From contig CM046332.1 in assembly GCA_025403435.1 (NCBI GenBank), positions 5,821,903 through 5,885,902 of the forward strand: a stretch of DNA of 64,000 nucleotides. The letters are read 5' to 3'. The notes under the pieces were generated by a model. It had not been told where the DNA came from. It did no database searches and worked only from the letters and a program-made list of their open reading frames with translations. Every line of letters starts with the position of its first letter. The stretch's first letter is position 1. Made by a program: the position numbers and the translations under genes. Source of the DNA: Artocarpus heterophyllus (lineage: Eukaryota; Streptophyta; Magnoliopsida; Rosales; Moraceae). This document shows, in pieces, positions 21,501 to 30,468 of the stretch.

Positions 21501-23372
21501 TTTTGAGATTGAATGTGATGCTTCAGGTGTTGGAATTGGTGCTGTTTTAATGCAGGAAGGGAGACCAATAGCATATTTCAGTGAGAAGTTGAACGGGGCA
21601 ACTCTTAATTACCCAACTTATGATAAAGAGATGTATGCGTTGGTTCGGGCATTAGAGACGTGGCAGCACTACCTATGGCCAAAGGAGTTTTTGATTCACA
21701 CCGATCATGAGTCCCTGAAACACTTGAAGGGCCAGCACAAGCTGAACAAGAGGCATGCAAGAGGCATGCTCGATGGGAGGAATTCATAGAGATGTTTCCG
21801 TATGTCATTCGCTACAAGCAAGGTAAGGAAAACGTCGTTGCCGATGCACTTTCTCGCAGGTATGTCTTAATCTCAACTCTTAATGCCAAACTAATGGGTT
21901 TTGAACACATTAAAGAGTTATATGCTGATGACGGTGACTTTAGTACTGAGTATCAAGCTTGTGAGAGATTTGCTAGTGGTAAGTTCTTTAGGCATGAGGG
22001 ATACTTGTTTTGGGAGAATAAATTATGTGTGCCTAATTGTTCATTAAGAGATTTGCTAGTGAGAGAATCCCATGGGGGAGGATTGATGGGACATTTTGGG
22101 GTAATGAAGACATTGGCTATGTTGCAGGAACACTTCTATTGGCCACATATGAAACGAGATGTTGAGAGGCTTTGTGGTAGATGTGTAACTTGTAGGTAGG
22201 CTAAATCAAGAGTGCAGCCCCATGGTTTATACACCCCTTTACCAATACCTAGTGAACCCTGGATTGATATTTCGATAGAGTTTGTGCTTGGTTTGCCTAG
22301 GTCTAAACGGGGAAGAGACTCGATATTTGTGGTCGTGGATAGGTTTTCCAAGATGGCCCATTTTATTCCATGCCACAAGACAGATGATGCTTCCAATGTT
22401 GCTGATTTGTTCTTTAGGGAAATTGTGAGACTTCATGGTATGCCTAGGACAATTGTTTCTGATAGGGACACCAAGTTCTTAAGCTACTTTTGGAAGACTT
22501 TGTGGGCTAAGTTAGGGACTAAGCTATTATTTTCAACTACTTGTCACCCTCAAACCGATGGTCAAACAGAAGTTGTGAATAGAACCTTGTCTACTTTGTT
22601 GAGGGCTGTCATTAAAAAGAACATCAAAACATGGGAGGAGTGTTTGCCACATGTTGAGTTTGCTTATAATCGATCTGTTCATTCTGCTACACAATTTTCA
22701 CCGTTTGAAATTGTTTATGGTTTTAATCCTTTAACTCCTTTGGATTTAATGCCATTACCTTTGTCTGAGCATGCGAATTTAGATGGAAAAAGAAAAGCTG
22801 ATCTTGTCAAGCAGATACACTAGAAGGCAAGACTCAACATCGAGCGTAGGACTAAACAATATGCTGAACAAGCCAACAAATGGCGCCACAAGCTCGTCTT
22901 CAAGCCCGGCGATTGGGTGTGGTTGCACTTACGCAAGGAACAGTTTTTGGAACAAAGGAAATCCAAGCTGTTGCCTAGAGGGGACAGTCCTTTTCAAATT
23001 CTTGAAAGGATCAATGATAATGCATACAATCTAGACTTGCCAGGTGAGTATGGTGTAAGTGCCTCCTTTAATGTTTCTGATCTAAGTCCTTTTGATGCAG
23101 GCGACAATTTGAGGACAAATCCCTCTCAAGAGGAGGGGAATGATGAGGACATCATTAGCACAAGCAAGAGCACGTGGGAGACATATTCAGATCCAATTCA
23201 AGTTCCCATTGGTCCGGTTACGAGAGCTCGTGCGAAGAAGTTTAAAGAAACGCTTATTGGGCTGATTCAAGCAACTTGGGCTCAAGCCATTGCATGGAGG
23301 CCCATTGAGGGAATTGCATGCGACAACCAGACCAACAAATGCGTGATTCAAGCTCTAGAAGGGATCGAGTAA
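18532..23372 (+). pseudogene. Element D gag-protease-RT-RNase H-integrase (broken)
   Basis: Starts MSNNSKNTIEG. Gag with zinc knuckle CFKCQGRGHIASQC near 19555-19600; protease IIDGGSCTNVAS near 19838; RT ([24 protein letters not shown] near 21075); RNase H near 21500-21730; integrase zinc motif near 22190; core VSDRDTKF and TDGQTEVVN. The tail is encoded in the 3' LTR up to 23372. Stops: TGA 18721-18723, TAG 19624-19626, TAA 20182-20184, TGA 20785-20787, TGA 21040-21042, plus TAGs near 21272, 21439 and 22197. A pair of compensating one-base shifts lies at about 20388-20410. An 11-bp repeat (GAGGCATGCAA) is inserted near 21760. Not functional. Confidence 0.92.
23128..23140 (+). other. Polypurine tract of element D
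   Basis: AAGAGGAGGGGAA abutting the 3' LTR. Confidence 0.9.
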
Positions 23373-23889
23373 TTTCCATTTCAGTTACTTTCCTGTTTTG
23401 AGGCGACACATGGCGAGAAGAATCAGCTTATGACCTTTTAATGTCTAGTTTCCTTTTTGTGTTTGTTTTATTTCTATTATTGTAAGGCTTTAAGCCTTTC
23501 TGGGAACTTTCCTTATTTGCTTTAGATTTGACATTTGGTAATTGATTTGCCCGAAATTCCATGGGCAATTAGGAGCTGAAAATTCGCATAGGGAAACCCC
23601 TATATATTGTAACGAATTTCATTCAATGGAATACAAGTTTTAACACACAATTTGAGATTTAATTCTTTTTGGTTCCTAAACGAACTATTCGAACTTGTCG
23701 AAAAATTCCGTGGCGTTCATAGACTTATCAATCAGTCCATCCATAGCTGATTGTGGCATCCTCACATACCAAGGTTCGTGCTTCTTGTTGGGCATCGGGT
23801 CGCAGTTCCATCCAAAACCTGTTAGGAATTTTGATCTTGGAAACCAATCTTGGTTAGGGTCGTGTCAGTTCTTGGCAAGGTTCGTATCA
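23141..23889 (+). repeat. Element D 3' LTR
   Basis: 749 bp, TGATGAGGACATC to GGTTCGTATCA; one 51-bp unit (about 23720-23770). The coding start matches the LTR-encoded tail. Confidence 0.92.
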
Positions 23890-25106
23890 TATTTTCAAAT
23901 CATCTTATAGAATGGCTCCAATAGAATTAAAAGAGTTGACGGTGCAATTACAAGAATTGCTTGATAAGGGTTTTATACGCCTAGTTATTCTCTTTGAGTG
24001 GCTGTGTTATTTGTAAAGAAAGAGGATGGCACGTTGTAGTTATGTATCAATTATAGAGAGTTAAACAAGGTGACCATTAAGAATAAGCATCCCCTTCCAT
24101 GGATAGATGATTTGTTTGATCAATTATAGGGTGCTTTTGTTTTCTCAAAAATTGATTTGTGGAGTATATATCATCAATTGAAGATCAAAGAAGAAGATGT
24201 GTAGAAGACTGCCTTTAGAACAAGTTATAGGCATTATGAACTTTTAGTGATGCCTTTTTGTTTAACAAAAGCCCCTGCTGCATTTATGGACTTAATCAAT
24301 AGGGTGTTCAAGCAGTTTCTTGATAAATTTGTAATTGTGTGCATTGATGATATTTTGAGCTATATTCTCAGAATAAGGAAGAACACAAGAACAAAATTGT
24401 ACTGCAAGTTCTTAAGGAAAACAAGTTGTATGCCAAACTTAAGTAGGGTGAATTTTTGCCAAAACAAGTGGCATTCCTAGGACATATAGTGTCTAAGAAT
24501 GGAATTTCTATTGATCCAAGTAAAGTGGAAGCTGTTGCTAACTGGCCAACATGACAAATGTAATAGAAGTCAAGAGCTTGTTAGGATTGGTGGGGTACTA
24601 TCAAGACAGTTTGCTAAGGGGTTCTCTAAAAAAGCCACACCCTTAACATTGCTGATAAGAAAGAATATGAAATTCAGTGGACTGATGCTTGTGAAAGGAG
24701 TTTTTGAGAATTGAAGCATAGGCTAATCACAGCTTCGGTGCTTACCATTCCAACAGGAAGTGGTGGATTTGTGGTGTATAGTGATGCCTCCAAGAATGGC
24801 TTAGGCTATGTGTTATTGCTGAATAGGAAAGTAATCACGTTTGCCTCAAGGCAACTAGAAGAGTATGAAAAGAATTGCCCAACTCATGATTTGGAACTTG
24901 CTGCTATAATTTTTGCTTTGAAAATTTGGAGACATTACCTGTGTGGTGAGAAGTGTGAGATATACACTGACCATAAGAGTCTGAAGTACTCTTCACCTAG
25001 AAGGAGTTGAATTTGAAGCAGTGCAGATGGTTGGAACTTATGATAGACGATGATCATGCAATCAACTACCATCCTGCAAGTAAAGCAAACGTAGTCATTG
25101 ATGCCT
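23890..25106 (+). pseudogene. Element B RT and RNase H (Tekay/Del-like, decayed)
   Basis: Continues element [21 protein letters not shown], then KGFIR, VKKEDGT, ELNKVTIKNKHPLP, FSKIDLWS, and [20 protein letters not shown]. The RT catalytic site is CIDDIL (near 24340) where FIDDIL or YIDDIL is usual. RNase H follows ([16 protein letters not shown] near 24775; [20 protein letters not shown] near 24890; YTDHKSLKY near 24960) and the text ends at VVIDA (25106), where family-2 element F begins. Many stops and shifts. Integrase and 3' LTR of B are not seen in the window. Confidence 0.85.
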
Positions 25107-25900
25107 TGATGATGGAGACTTAGGGAGCTCAAATGCAAGAAAGGTGGTTGACCCAATACAAGTTCCTGTTGGACCAGTCACAAGAGCTTGAGCTAAGAAA
25201 TTCAAGGAAGCACTAAATGGGCTGATTCACGAAATCTGGAATCAAGAAAATTTGTGCAAGCCCATTGACCCAGGCCCACGTCAACCACAATGGTGTGTCA
25301 ATTTGATCCAAGTTCTAGAAGAATCTGGATGAGTCAAGCTTGAAATCAGTTCAAATTTTGCAAGATCAAGTCAATGGAAGAATTTCGAAAACTTTCCCAT
25401 TATTAGCACACATGCAGCTGATCATTTGTGCAAATTGTTGATGAGGATTAATTGCACTTTCCTTTAATTGTTGGGTGTGTAAATGGCTGAAAATCAGCCA
25501 TTAAGACTTTCCTTTCTTTTGGTTTTTATTTTAGGCTTAGTAATTATATGTTTGAATTTGTCAACTTTTCTTTTTGGGCAACACTTTGTAATTTTGGCCT
25601 ATAAATAGGCGTTTCCAAGGTTAATGAATCATGGATGAATGTTTATTTTTTTGAGAGAGAAAATTCTTTTTTGGTTCTTTGACGAACTACACGAACTCAT
25701 CGGATCAATCCGGGCGTTCAACCCTGACTTATCAATCAAGCTTTCCATCCTTGATTGTGGCATCTATGATATACCAAGGTTCTTGCTTCGATATAAGCAA
25801 CGGGTTGCAGTGACTTTCATCCAAATCTGAGTAGAAACGGTCTTGGTGCCTTCTTATATTGATAACGGGTTTCGTCAGTATATTGGCAAGGTTCTTATCA
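25107..25900 (+). repeat. Element F 5' LTR (family 2)
   Basis: 794 bp, TGATGATGGAGAC to GGTTCTTATCA. It diverges from the family-1 LTR over most of its length, but its first codons read DDGDLGSSNARKVVDPIQVP, followed by VGPVTRA and KKFKEALNGLIHE (one stop after RA). This is the homologue of the LTR-encoded tail. A TATA-like CCTATAAATAGG lies near 25598. It holds one hairpin-bearing unit at 25727-25780. Confidence 0.88.
25733..25757 (+). other. Hairpin in family-2 LTR leader region
   Basis: CAATCAAG - 9-base loop - CTTGATTG, a perfect 8-bp stem. It occupies the same place as CAATCAG/CTGATTG in family 1, with both arms changed in a matching way. Confidence 0.6.
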
Positions 25901-25902
25901 TT

Positions 25903-25915
25903 TGGTATCAGTAGC
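25903..25915 (+). other. Element F primer-binding site
   Basis: TGGTATCAGTAGC: the initiator-Met primer site with one extra T. It lies two bases after the LTR. Confidence 0.78.
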
Positions 25916-26410
25916 CTCGGTTCTAGCCTCAGGTTTGTCTATCCTTATTTGTTTCTGAATTCTAAGTTATTATTTAGGTTCTATTCCGTTCAAAAAAGAA
26001 AAAAAGAAAAAAAAAAGAAAAAGAAGAAAAGAAAAGAAAAAATCAAGAGGATCCGAAAAAAAAAAATTGACTTCCTTAAAATTTTTTGTTTCCTTTCCAT
26101 TGTTTGAGTGTCCAGGTGTCCGAATTTGACCTAACCTCACAGTACAAAAATTTGCTTCATTCTGAACTGTGTATCAAAATGTGTTGCCGGATAGATTTTA
26201 TTGTTTTTTGTGTAATTCCAAAAGAACTGAAAGAGAGAATAAGTGAGTTTAAAAAAAAAAAAGGCAAGAGTGGTGAGAACATTCAAGGGTAAAAGCCAAT
26301 TATTCGAGTGAAACACGAGTGAACTGAGTGACCAAGTGATAGAGTGAAACACGTGAGGGAGAGAAGTAAGGTCCTTTATTATCTAACGTTGTTTTGCAGG
26401 TTTAAAAAAA
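25916..26410 (+). other. Element F leader with GAGTG cluster
   Basis: A/G-rich tract with AAGAGGATCCGAAAA (26045-26060) followed by unrelated sequence. Five GAGTG pentamers lie within about 90 bases (26269-26346) before GTAAGGTCCTTT. Only these three features match the family-1 leader. No gene. Confidence 0.75.
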
Positions 26411-27717
26411 ATGAATCTGAATCAAGAAAGAGAAGCCGAAGATGATCTTCCACAACAAAACGTTCCCAATCTTCAGTTGCAAGCATTAATGAGGCAAATG
26501 GAACGGCTGTTGACACGAGCGCTAGAGCCCATTCATGAGAGATTAGTTGAGGTTGATGCCAAAACACGTAGTAGGCAGCAACAAAACATGCAAAATAGGC
26601 GGAGGGGTGGATGTGATCTTTCGGAGGAAGATGAATTAGAAGAGTTGGAGGAACCACCTCTAAATAGGGGCAGATTTAGGCGTGCAAATGGGAATAGAGA
26701 AGCTAGGGACCGGGAAGACAATAATATGGGAGGTATTAAAATGAAGATTCCGCCATTCCAAGGGAAAGATGACCCCGGAGCTTACCTAGAGTGGGAGAAG
26801 AAAGTGGATCTAGTGTTTGACTGCCATAACTACTCAGAGTTAAAGAAAGTTAAGCTTGCTGCAATTGAGTTCTCTGATTATGTGGTTGTATGGTGGGATC
26901 AGTTGGTAATGAATAGGCGACGGAACCGAGAACACCCGATTGAGACATGGGAGGAGATGAAAACGGTGATGAGAAAGTGATTTGTACCCAGCCATTACTA
27001 CCGGGAATTGTACAAAAAGTTGTGAGGACTTAGACAAGGAAATAGGAGTGTGGAGGAATATTATCAAGAAATGGAAATAGCCATGATACGAGCCAATGTT
27101 GAAGAAGATCGAGAAGAAACCATGGCAAGATTTTTGCAAGGGCTAAATCCGAATATTCAAGATAAGGAGGAGATGCAACACTATGTAGAGTTAGAAGACA
27201 TGTTGCACATGGCCATCACAGTAGAGCGGCAGCTCAAGGGGAGGGGTAGCTCATGTGCAAATGTTAGTTCGGCACCTTCTTCATGGAAGCCGAATTATGG
27301 GAAGAGAGAAGAGAAATCGGTCGCTAGGCCAAAGTTCAAGCCAAAACCAGCCACGGCTAACCCTTCAAACCAAGGTAAACATGATTCATCCACTTCTTGA
27401 AACCGTGATATTAAATGTTTCAAATGCCAAGGTAGGGGTCACATCTCAAGCCAATGTCCGAACAAAAGGGTGATGGTGTTACGGGACGACGGAGAGGTTG
27501 TTACAGATGACGAATCGGACGAGGACTCCATGCCACCATTGGAGGACGTGGATGAGGAGGAGTATGCTATCCAAGGTGAATTGTTGGTCACTCGATGAGC
27601 CCTTAGTGTGCAAGCCAAAGAGGAAGAAGAAGAACAACGTGAGAACATTTTTCATACTAGGTGCCACGTGCAGAACAAGGTATGTAGTGTGATATTAGAT
27701 GGAGGGAGTTGTACGAA
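26411..27717 (+). pseudogene. Element F gag and start of protease (family 2)
   Basis: Starts MNLNQEREAEDDLPQQNV, an N-terminus unlike family 1. It then shares the capsid-like core (MKIPPFQGKDDPGAYLEWEK, then VDLVFDCHNYSELKKVK) and the zinc knuckle CFKCQGRGHISSQC (near 27418-27460). The protease start is ILDGGSCTN, cut at 27717 by insertion of G. Stops: TGA 26978-26980, TGA 27023-27025, TGA 27398-27400, TGA near 27596, plus a shift. Several are CGA-to-TGA by comparison with element M. Confidence 0.88.
27713..27717. repeat. Target-site duplication of element G (left, acgaa)
   Basis: ACGAA before the G LTR is repeated at 49667-49671 after the G 3' LTR, 22 kb away. Joining the two restores the protease motif TNVAST of F. 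Confidence 0.95.
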
Positions 27718-28518
27718 TGATGAGGACATCGTTAGCACAAGCAAGAGCACTTGGGAGATATATTCAGATCCAATTCAAGTTCCCATTGGTCCGGTTACGA
27801 GAGCTCGTGCGAAGAAGTTTAAAGAAATGCTTATTGGGCTGATTCAAGCAACTTGGGCTCAAGCCATTGCATTGAGGCCCATTGAGGGAATTACATGCGA
27901 CGACCAGACCAACAAATGCGTGATTCAAGCTCTAGAAGGGATTGAGTAATTTCCATTTCAGTTACTTTCCTGTTTTGAGGCGACACATGGCGAGAAGAAT
28001 CAGCTTATGAACTTTTAATGCCTAGTTTCCTTTTTGCGTTTGTTTTATTTCTATTATTGTAAGACTTTTAAGTCATTAAGGGAACTTTCCTTATTTGCTT
28101 TAGATTTGACATTAGGTAATTGATTTGCCTGAAATTCCTTGGGCAATTAGGACCTAAAAATTCGCATAGGGTAACTCCTATATATTGTAACGAATTTCAA
28201 TCAATTGAATACAAGTAATAACACATAATTTTGAGGTTTAATTCTCTTTAGTTCCTAAACGAACTATTCACACTTATCAAAAATTTCCGTGGCGTTCATA
28301 GACTTATCAATCAGTCCATCCATAGCTGATTGTGGCGTCCTCACATACCAAGACTTATCAGTCAGTCCATCCATAGCTGATTGTGGCGTCCTCACATACC
28401 AAGGTTCGTGCTTCTTGTTGGGCATCGGGTCGCGGTTCCATTCAAAACCGGTTAGGAATTTGATCTTGGAAACCAATTTTGGTTAGGGTCACGTCAGTTC
28501 TTGACGGGGTTCGTATCA
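27718..28518 (+). repeat. Element G 5' LTR
   Basis: 801 bp, TGATGAGGACATC to GGTTCGTATCA. It has two 51-bp units, while the G 3' LTR (751 bp) has one. It keeps an open LTR-encoded tail from the start to EGIE (27947). Confidence 0.94.
28302..28403 (+). repeat. 51-bp tandem repeat in LTR (two units)
   Basis: Units 28302-28352 and 28353-28403, each ACTTATCA..CATACCAAG. Each unit contains CAATCAG (or GTCAG variant), an 11-base loop and CTGATTG (first hairpin 28308-28332). Unit number is one or two in the different LTRs. Being 17 codons long it leaves reading frames open by chance; no protein role is claimed. Confidence 0.85.
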
Positions 28519-28520
28519 TT

Positions 28521-28532
28521 TGGTATCAGAGC
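28521..28532 (+). other. Element G primer-binding site (tRNA-iMet)
   Basis: TGGTATCAGAGC two bases after the 5' LTR. Confidence 0.9.
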
Positions 28533-29092
28533 GAGGTTCTAATCAGGTTTTGCTTATCCGTTCTCTTAGTTTATGTTTGTTTCAGTTGTTCGTGAGTTTT
28601 GATTTCCATTATCAAAGTTTGTTTAAAAAAAAAAAGATCCAAAAAGAAAAGAAAAAAAAAAAGAAAAGAAGAAAAAAACAAGAGGATCCGAAAAAAAAAA
28701 AAAAGATTCTGGAAACCTTCCTTAAATTTTTTTTTTTTCTAGATTCTTGTTATTCATCATTTAAGGAATCCAAAATTGAATTCCCTACACAGACCAAAAA
28801 TTTTTCGTCAAATTTTGTTCCTTTTGGGTGTGATTCTGAAAGCCTAAATTCTTTGTTCCTGTTATAGTCTTGTCTCTTTGGAAATCTATTTGTTAATTGT
28901 CAAGGAAATTTTTGATATTGATTTGACTAGTTTTATAGGAACTGAGTGAGAATTAACGAGTGGAAAAAGGCATAGAGGCGAGAGCATTTGAGTGGACAAA
29001 AGCCGAAAGTATTGAGTGTAAACACGAGTGAAATTGAGTGAACCATTTCACGAGTGAAACACGTAAAGGAGTGTGGTAAGGTCCTTTGCAAA
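28533..29092 (+). other. Element G leader
   Basis: A/G tract with AAGAGGATCCGAAAA (about 28678-28694), then a unique part and the GAGTG cluster (about 28940-29075) ending GGTAAGGTCCTTTGC before the gag ATG. No gene. Confidence 0.78.
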
Positions 29093-29667
29093 ATGTCAAA
29101 CAACAACAAGAACACTATTGAGGGTACCTTTGGTGCAGCAGACCCAAAACTTCTTATGGAAGCGATGATGGGGGAGATGAGGCGATTGTTGAGGGGAGAG
29201 TTAGGACAGCTTCATGAGAGGATAGACCGGATAGAAAACGCACGTGTGGAACAGCCACAACATATTCCTCATGCGCGTAGGCGAGAAAGGGTTCAGGTTA
29301 GAGGAGAGGTTGATGACTACTATAGGATTGATGGGAAAGAGTTTGACAAAGGAGAAGATTCAGCGGGTAGTCGCCGAAGATTTTGACGGGATAGAGGAGT
29401 TAGGAACAGGGAAGATGATAGTTTGAGAGGCATAAAAATTAAGATACCATCCTTTCAAGACAAATCCAATCCAGAAGCGTACGTAGAATGGGAGAAGAAA
29501 ATAGAGTTCATCTTTGACTGCCACTACTATTCTGAGGCGAAGAAGGTAAAGCTGGTTGTAATTGAATTTTCTGATTAAGCTATTACTTGGTGGGATCAGC
29601 TTGTTATAAACAGGAGATGAAATAGAGAGCGACCTATTGAGTCATGGGAAGATATGAAGACCATGAT
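29093..29667 (+). pseudogene. Element G gag, 5' part
   Basis: MSNNNKNTIEGTFGAADPK onward. Stops: TGA at 29384-29386 (GGA to TGA in RRFGRD), TAA near 29576 and TGA near 29618 (CGA to TGA). Interrupted after 29667 by minus-strand element H; the reading resumes at 37279 with MRKRFVPTYYY-type sequence. Confidence 0.88.
29663..29667. repeat. Target-site duplication of element H (left, atgat)
   Basis: ATGAT is repeated at 37274-37278; gag of G continues in phase once H and one copy are removed. Confidence 0.95.
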
Positions 29668-30468
29668 TGATACGAACCACGCCAAGAACTGACGCGACCC
29701 CAACCGAAGTTGGTTTCCAAGATCAACTTTCTAACCGGTTTTGGATGGAACCGCGACCCGATGCCCAACAAGAAGCACGAACCTTGGTATGTGAGGACGC
29801 CACAATCAGCTATGGAGAGACCGATTGATAAGTCTTGGTATGTGAGGACGCCACAATCAGCTATGGATGGACTGATTGATAAGTCTATGAACGCCACGGA
29901 AATTTCCGATAAGTTTGAATAGTTCGTTTAGGAACTAAAGAGAATTAAACCTCAAAATTATGTGTTATTACTTGTCTCCCATTGAATGAAATTCGTTACA
30001 ATATATAGGGGTTCCTATGCGAATTTTCAGCTCCTAATTCCCCATGGAATTTCGGCAAATCAATTACCAAATCACCTAATCTAAAGCAAATAAGGTAAGT
30101 GTCCTTAATGGCTTAAAAACTTTACAATAATAGAAATAAACAAACGAAAATAAAGGAAACTAGACATTAAAAAGGTCAAAAGCTGATTCTTCTCGCCATG
30201 TGTCGCCTCAAAATGGGAAAGTAACTGAAATGGAAATTACTCAATCCCTTCTATAGCTTGAATCACGCATTTATTGGTCTGGTTGTCGCATGCAATTCCC
30301 TCAATGGGCCTCCATGCAATAGCTTGAGCCCAAGTTGCTTGAATCAGCCCAATAAGCGTTTCTTTAAACTTCTTCGCACGAGCTCTCGTAACCGGACCAA
30401 TGGGAACTTGAATTGGATCTGAATATGTCTCCCACGTGCTCTTGCTTGTGCTAACGATGTCCTCATCA
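29668..30468 (-). repeat. Element H 3' LTR
   Basis: 801 bp, two 51-bp units, ends TGATACGAACCACG and CCTCATCA (plus-strand view). It carries the C-terminal 77 codons of the H polyprotein. Confidence 0.94.

Larger units (their letters stand above)
6988..23889 (+). mobile_element. Element D: family-1 CRM-like retrotransposon, interrupted by element C
   Basis: Parts: 5' LTR first part 6988-7427, insertion C 7428-17555, 5' LTR second part 17556-17861, primer site, leader, gag-pol 18532-23372 and 3' LTR 23141-23889. Subtracting C leaves about 6.77 kb, the same as the other copies. It lies in the RT region of element B with a near-perfect 5-bp duplication. The polyprotein is heavily broken. Confidence 0.85.

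Noticed and set aside
26368..26401. Possible small intron before gag (GTAAGG ... TTTTGCAG)
   Set aside because: The distance is only some 30-40 bases, too short for a plant intron, and the acceptor is missing in family-1 copies.
28302..28403. CRISPR-like direct repeats
   Set aside because: Only one or two abutting units with no spacers, inside plant LTRs.
28264..28486. Recurrent open frames of 65-70 codons on both strands of the LTRs, with a 17-residue repeat
   Set aside because: They follow from the 51-bp tandem unit (a multiple of three) and shift or vanish where the unit number changes. They lie in the non-coding R-U5 part of the LTR.
28521..28532. Possible tRNA-Met gene fragment
   Set aside because: Only 12-13 bases match the tRNA 3' end, always two bases after an LTR; this is a primer-binding site.
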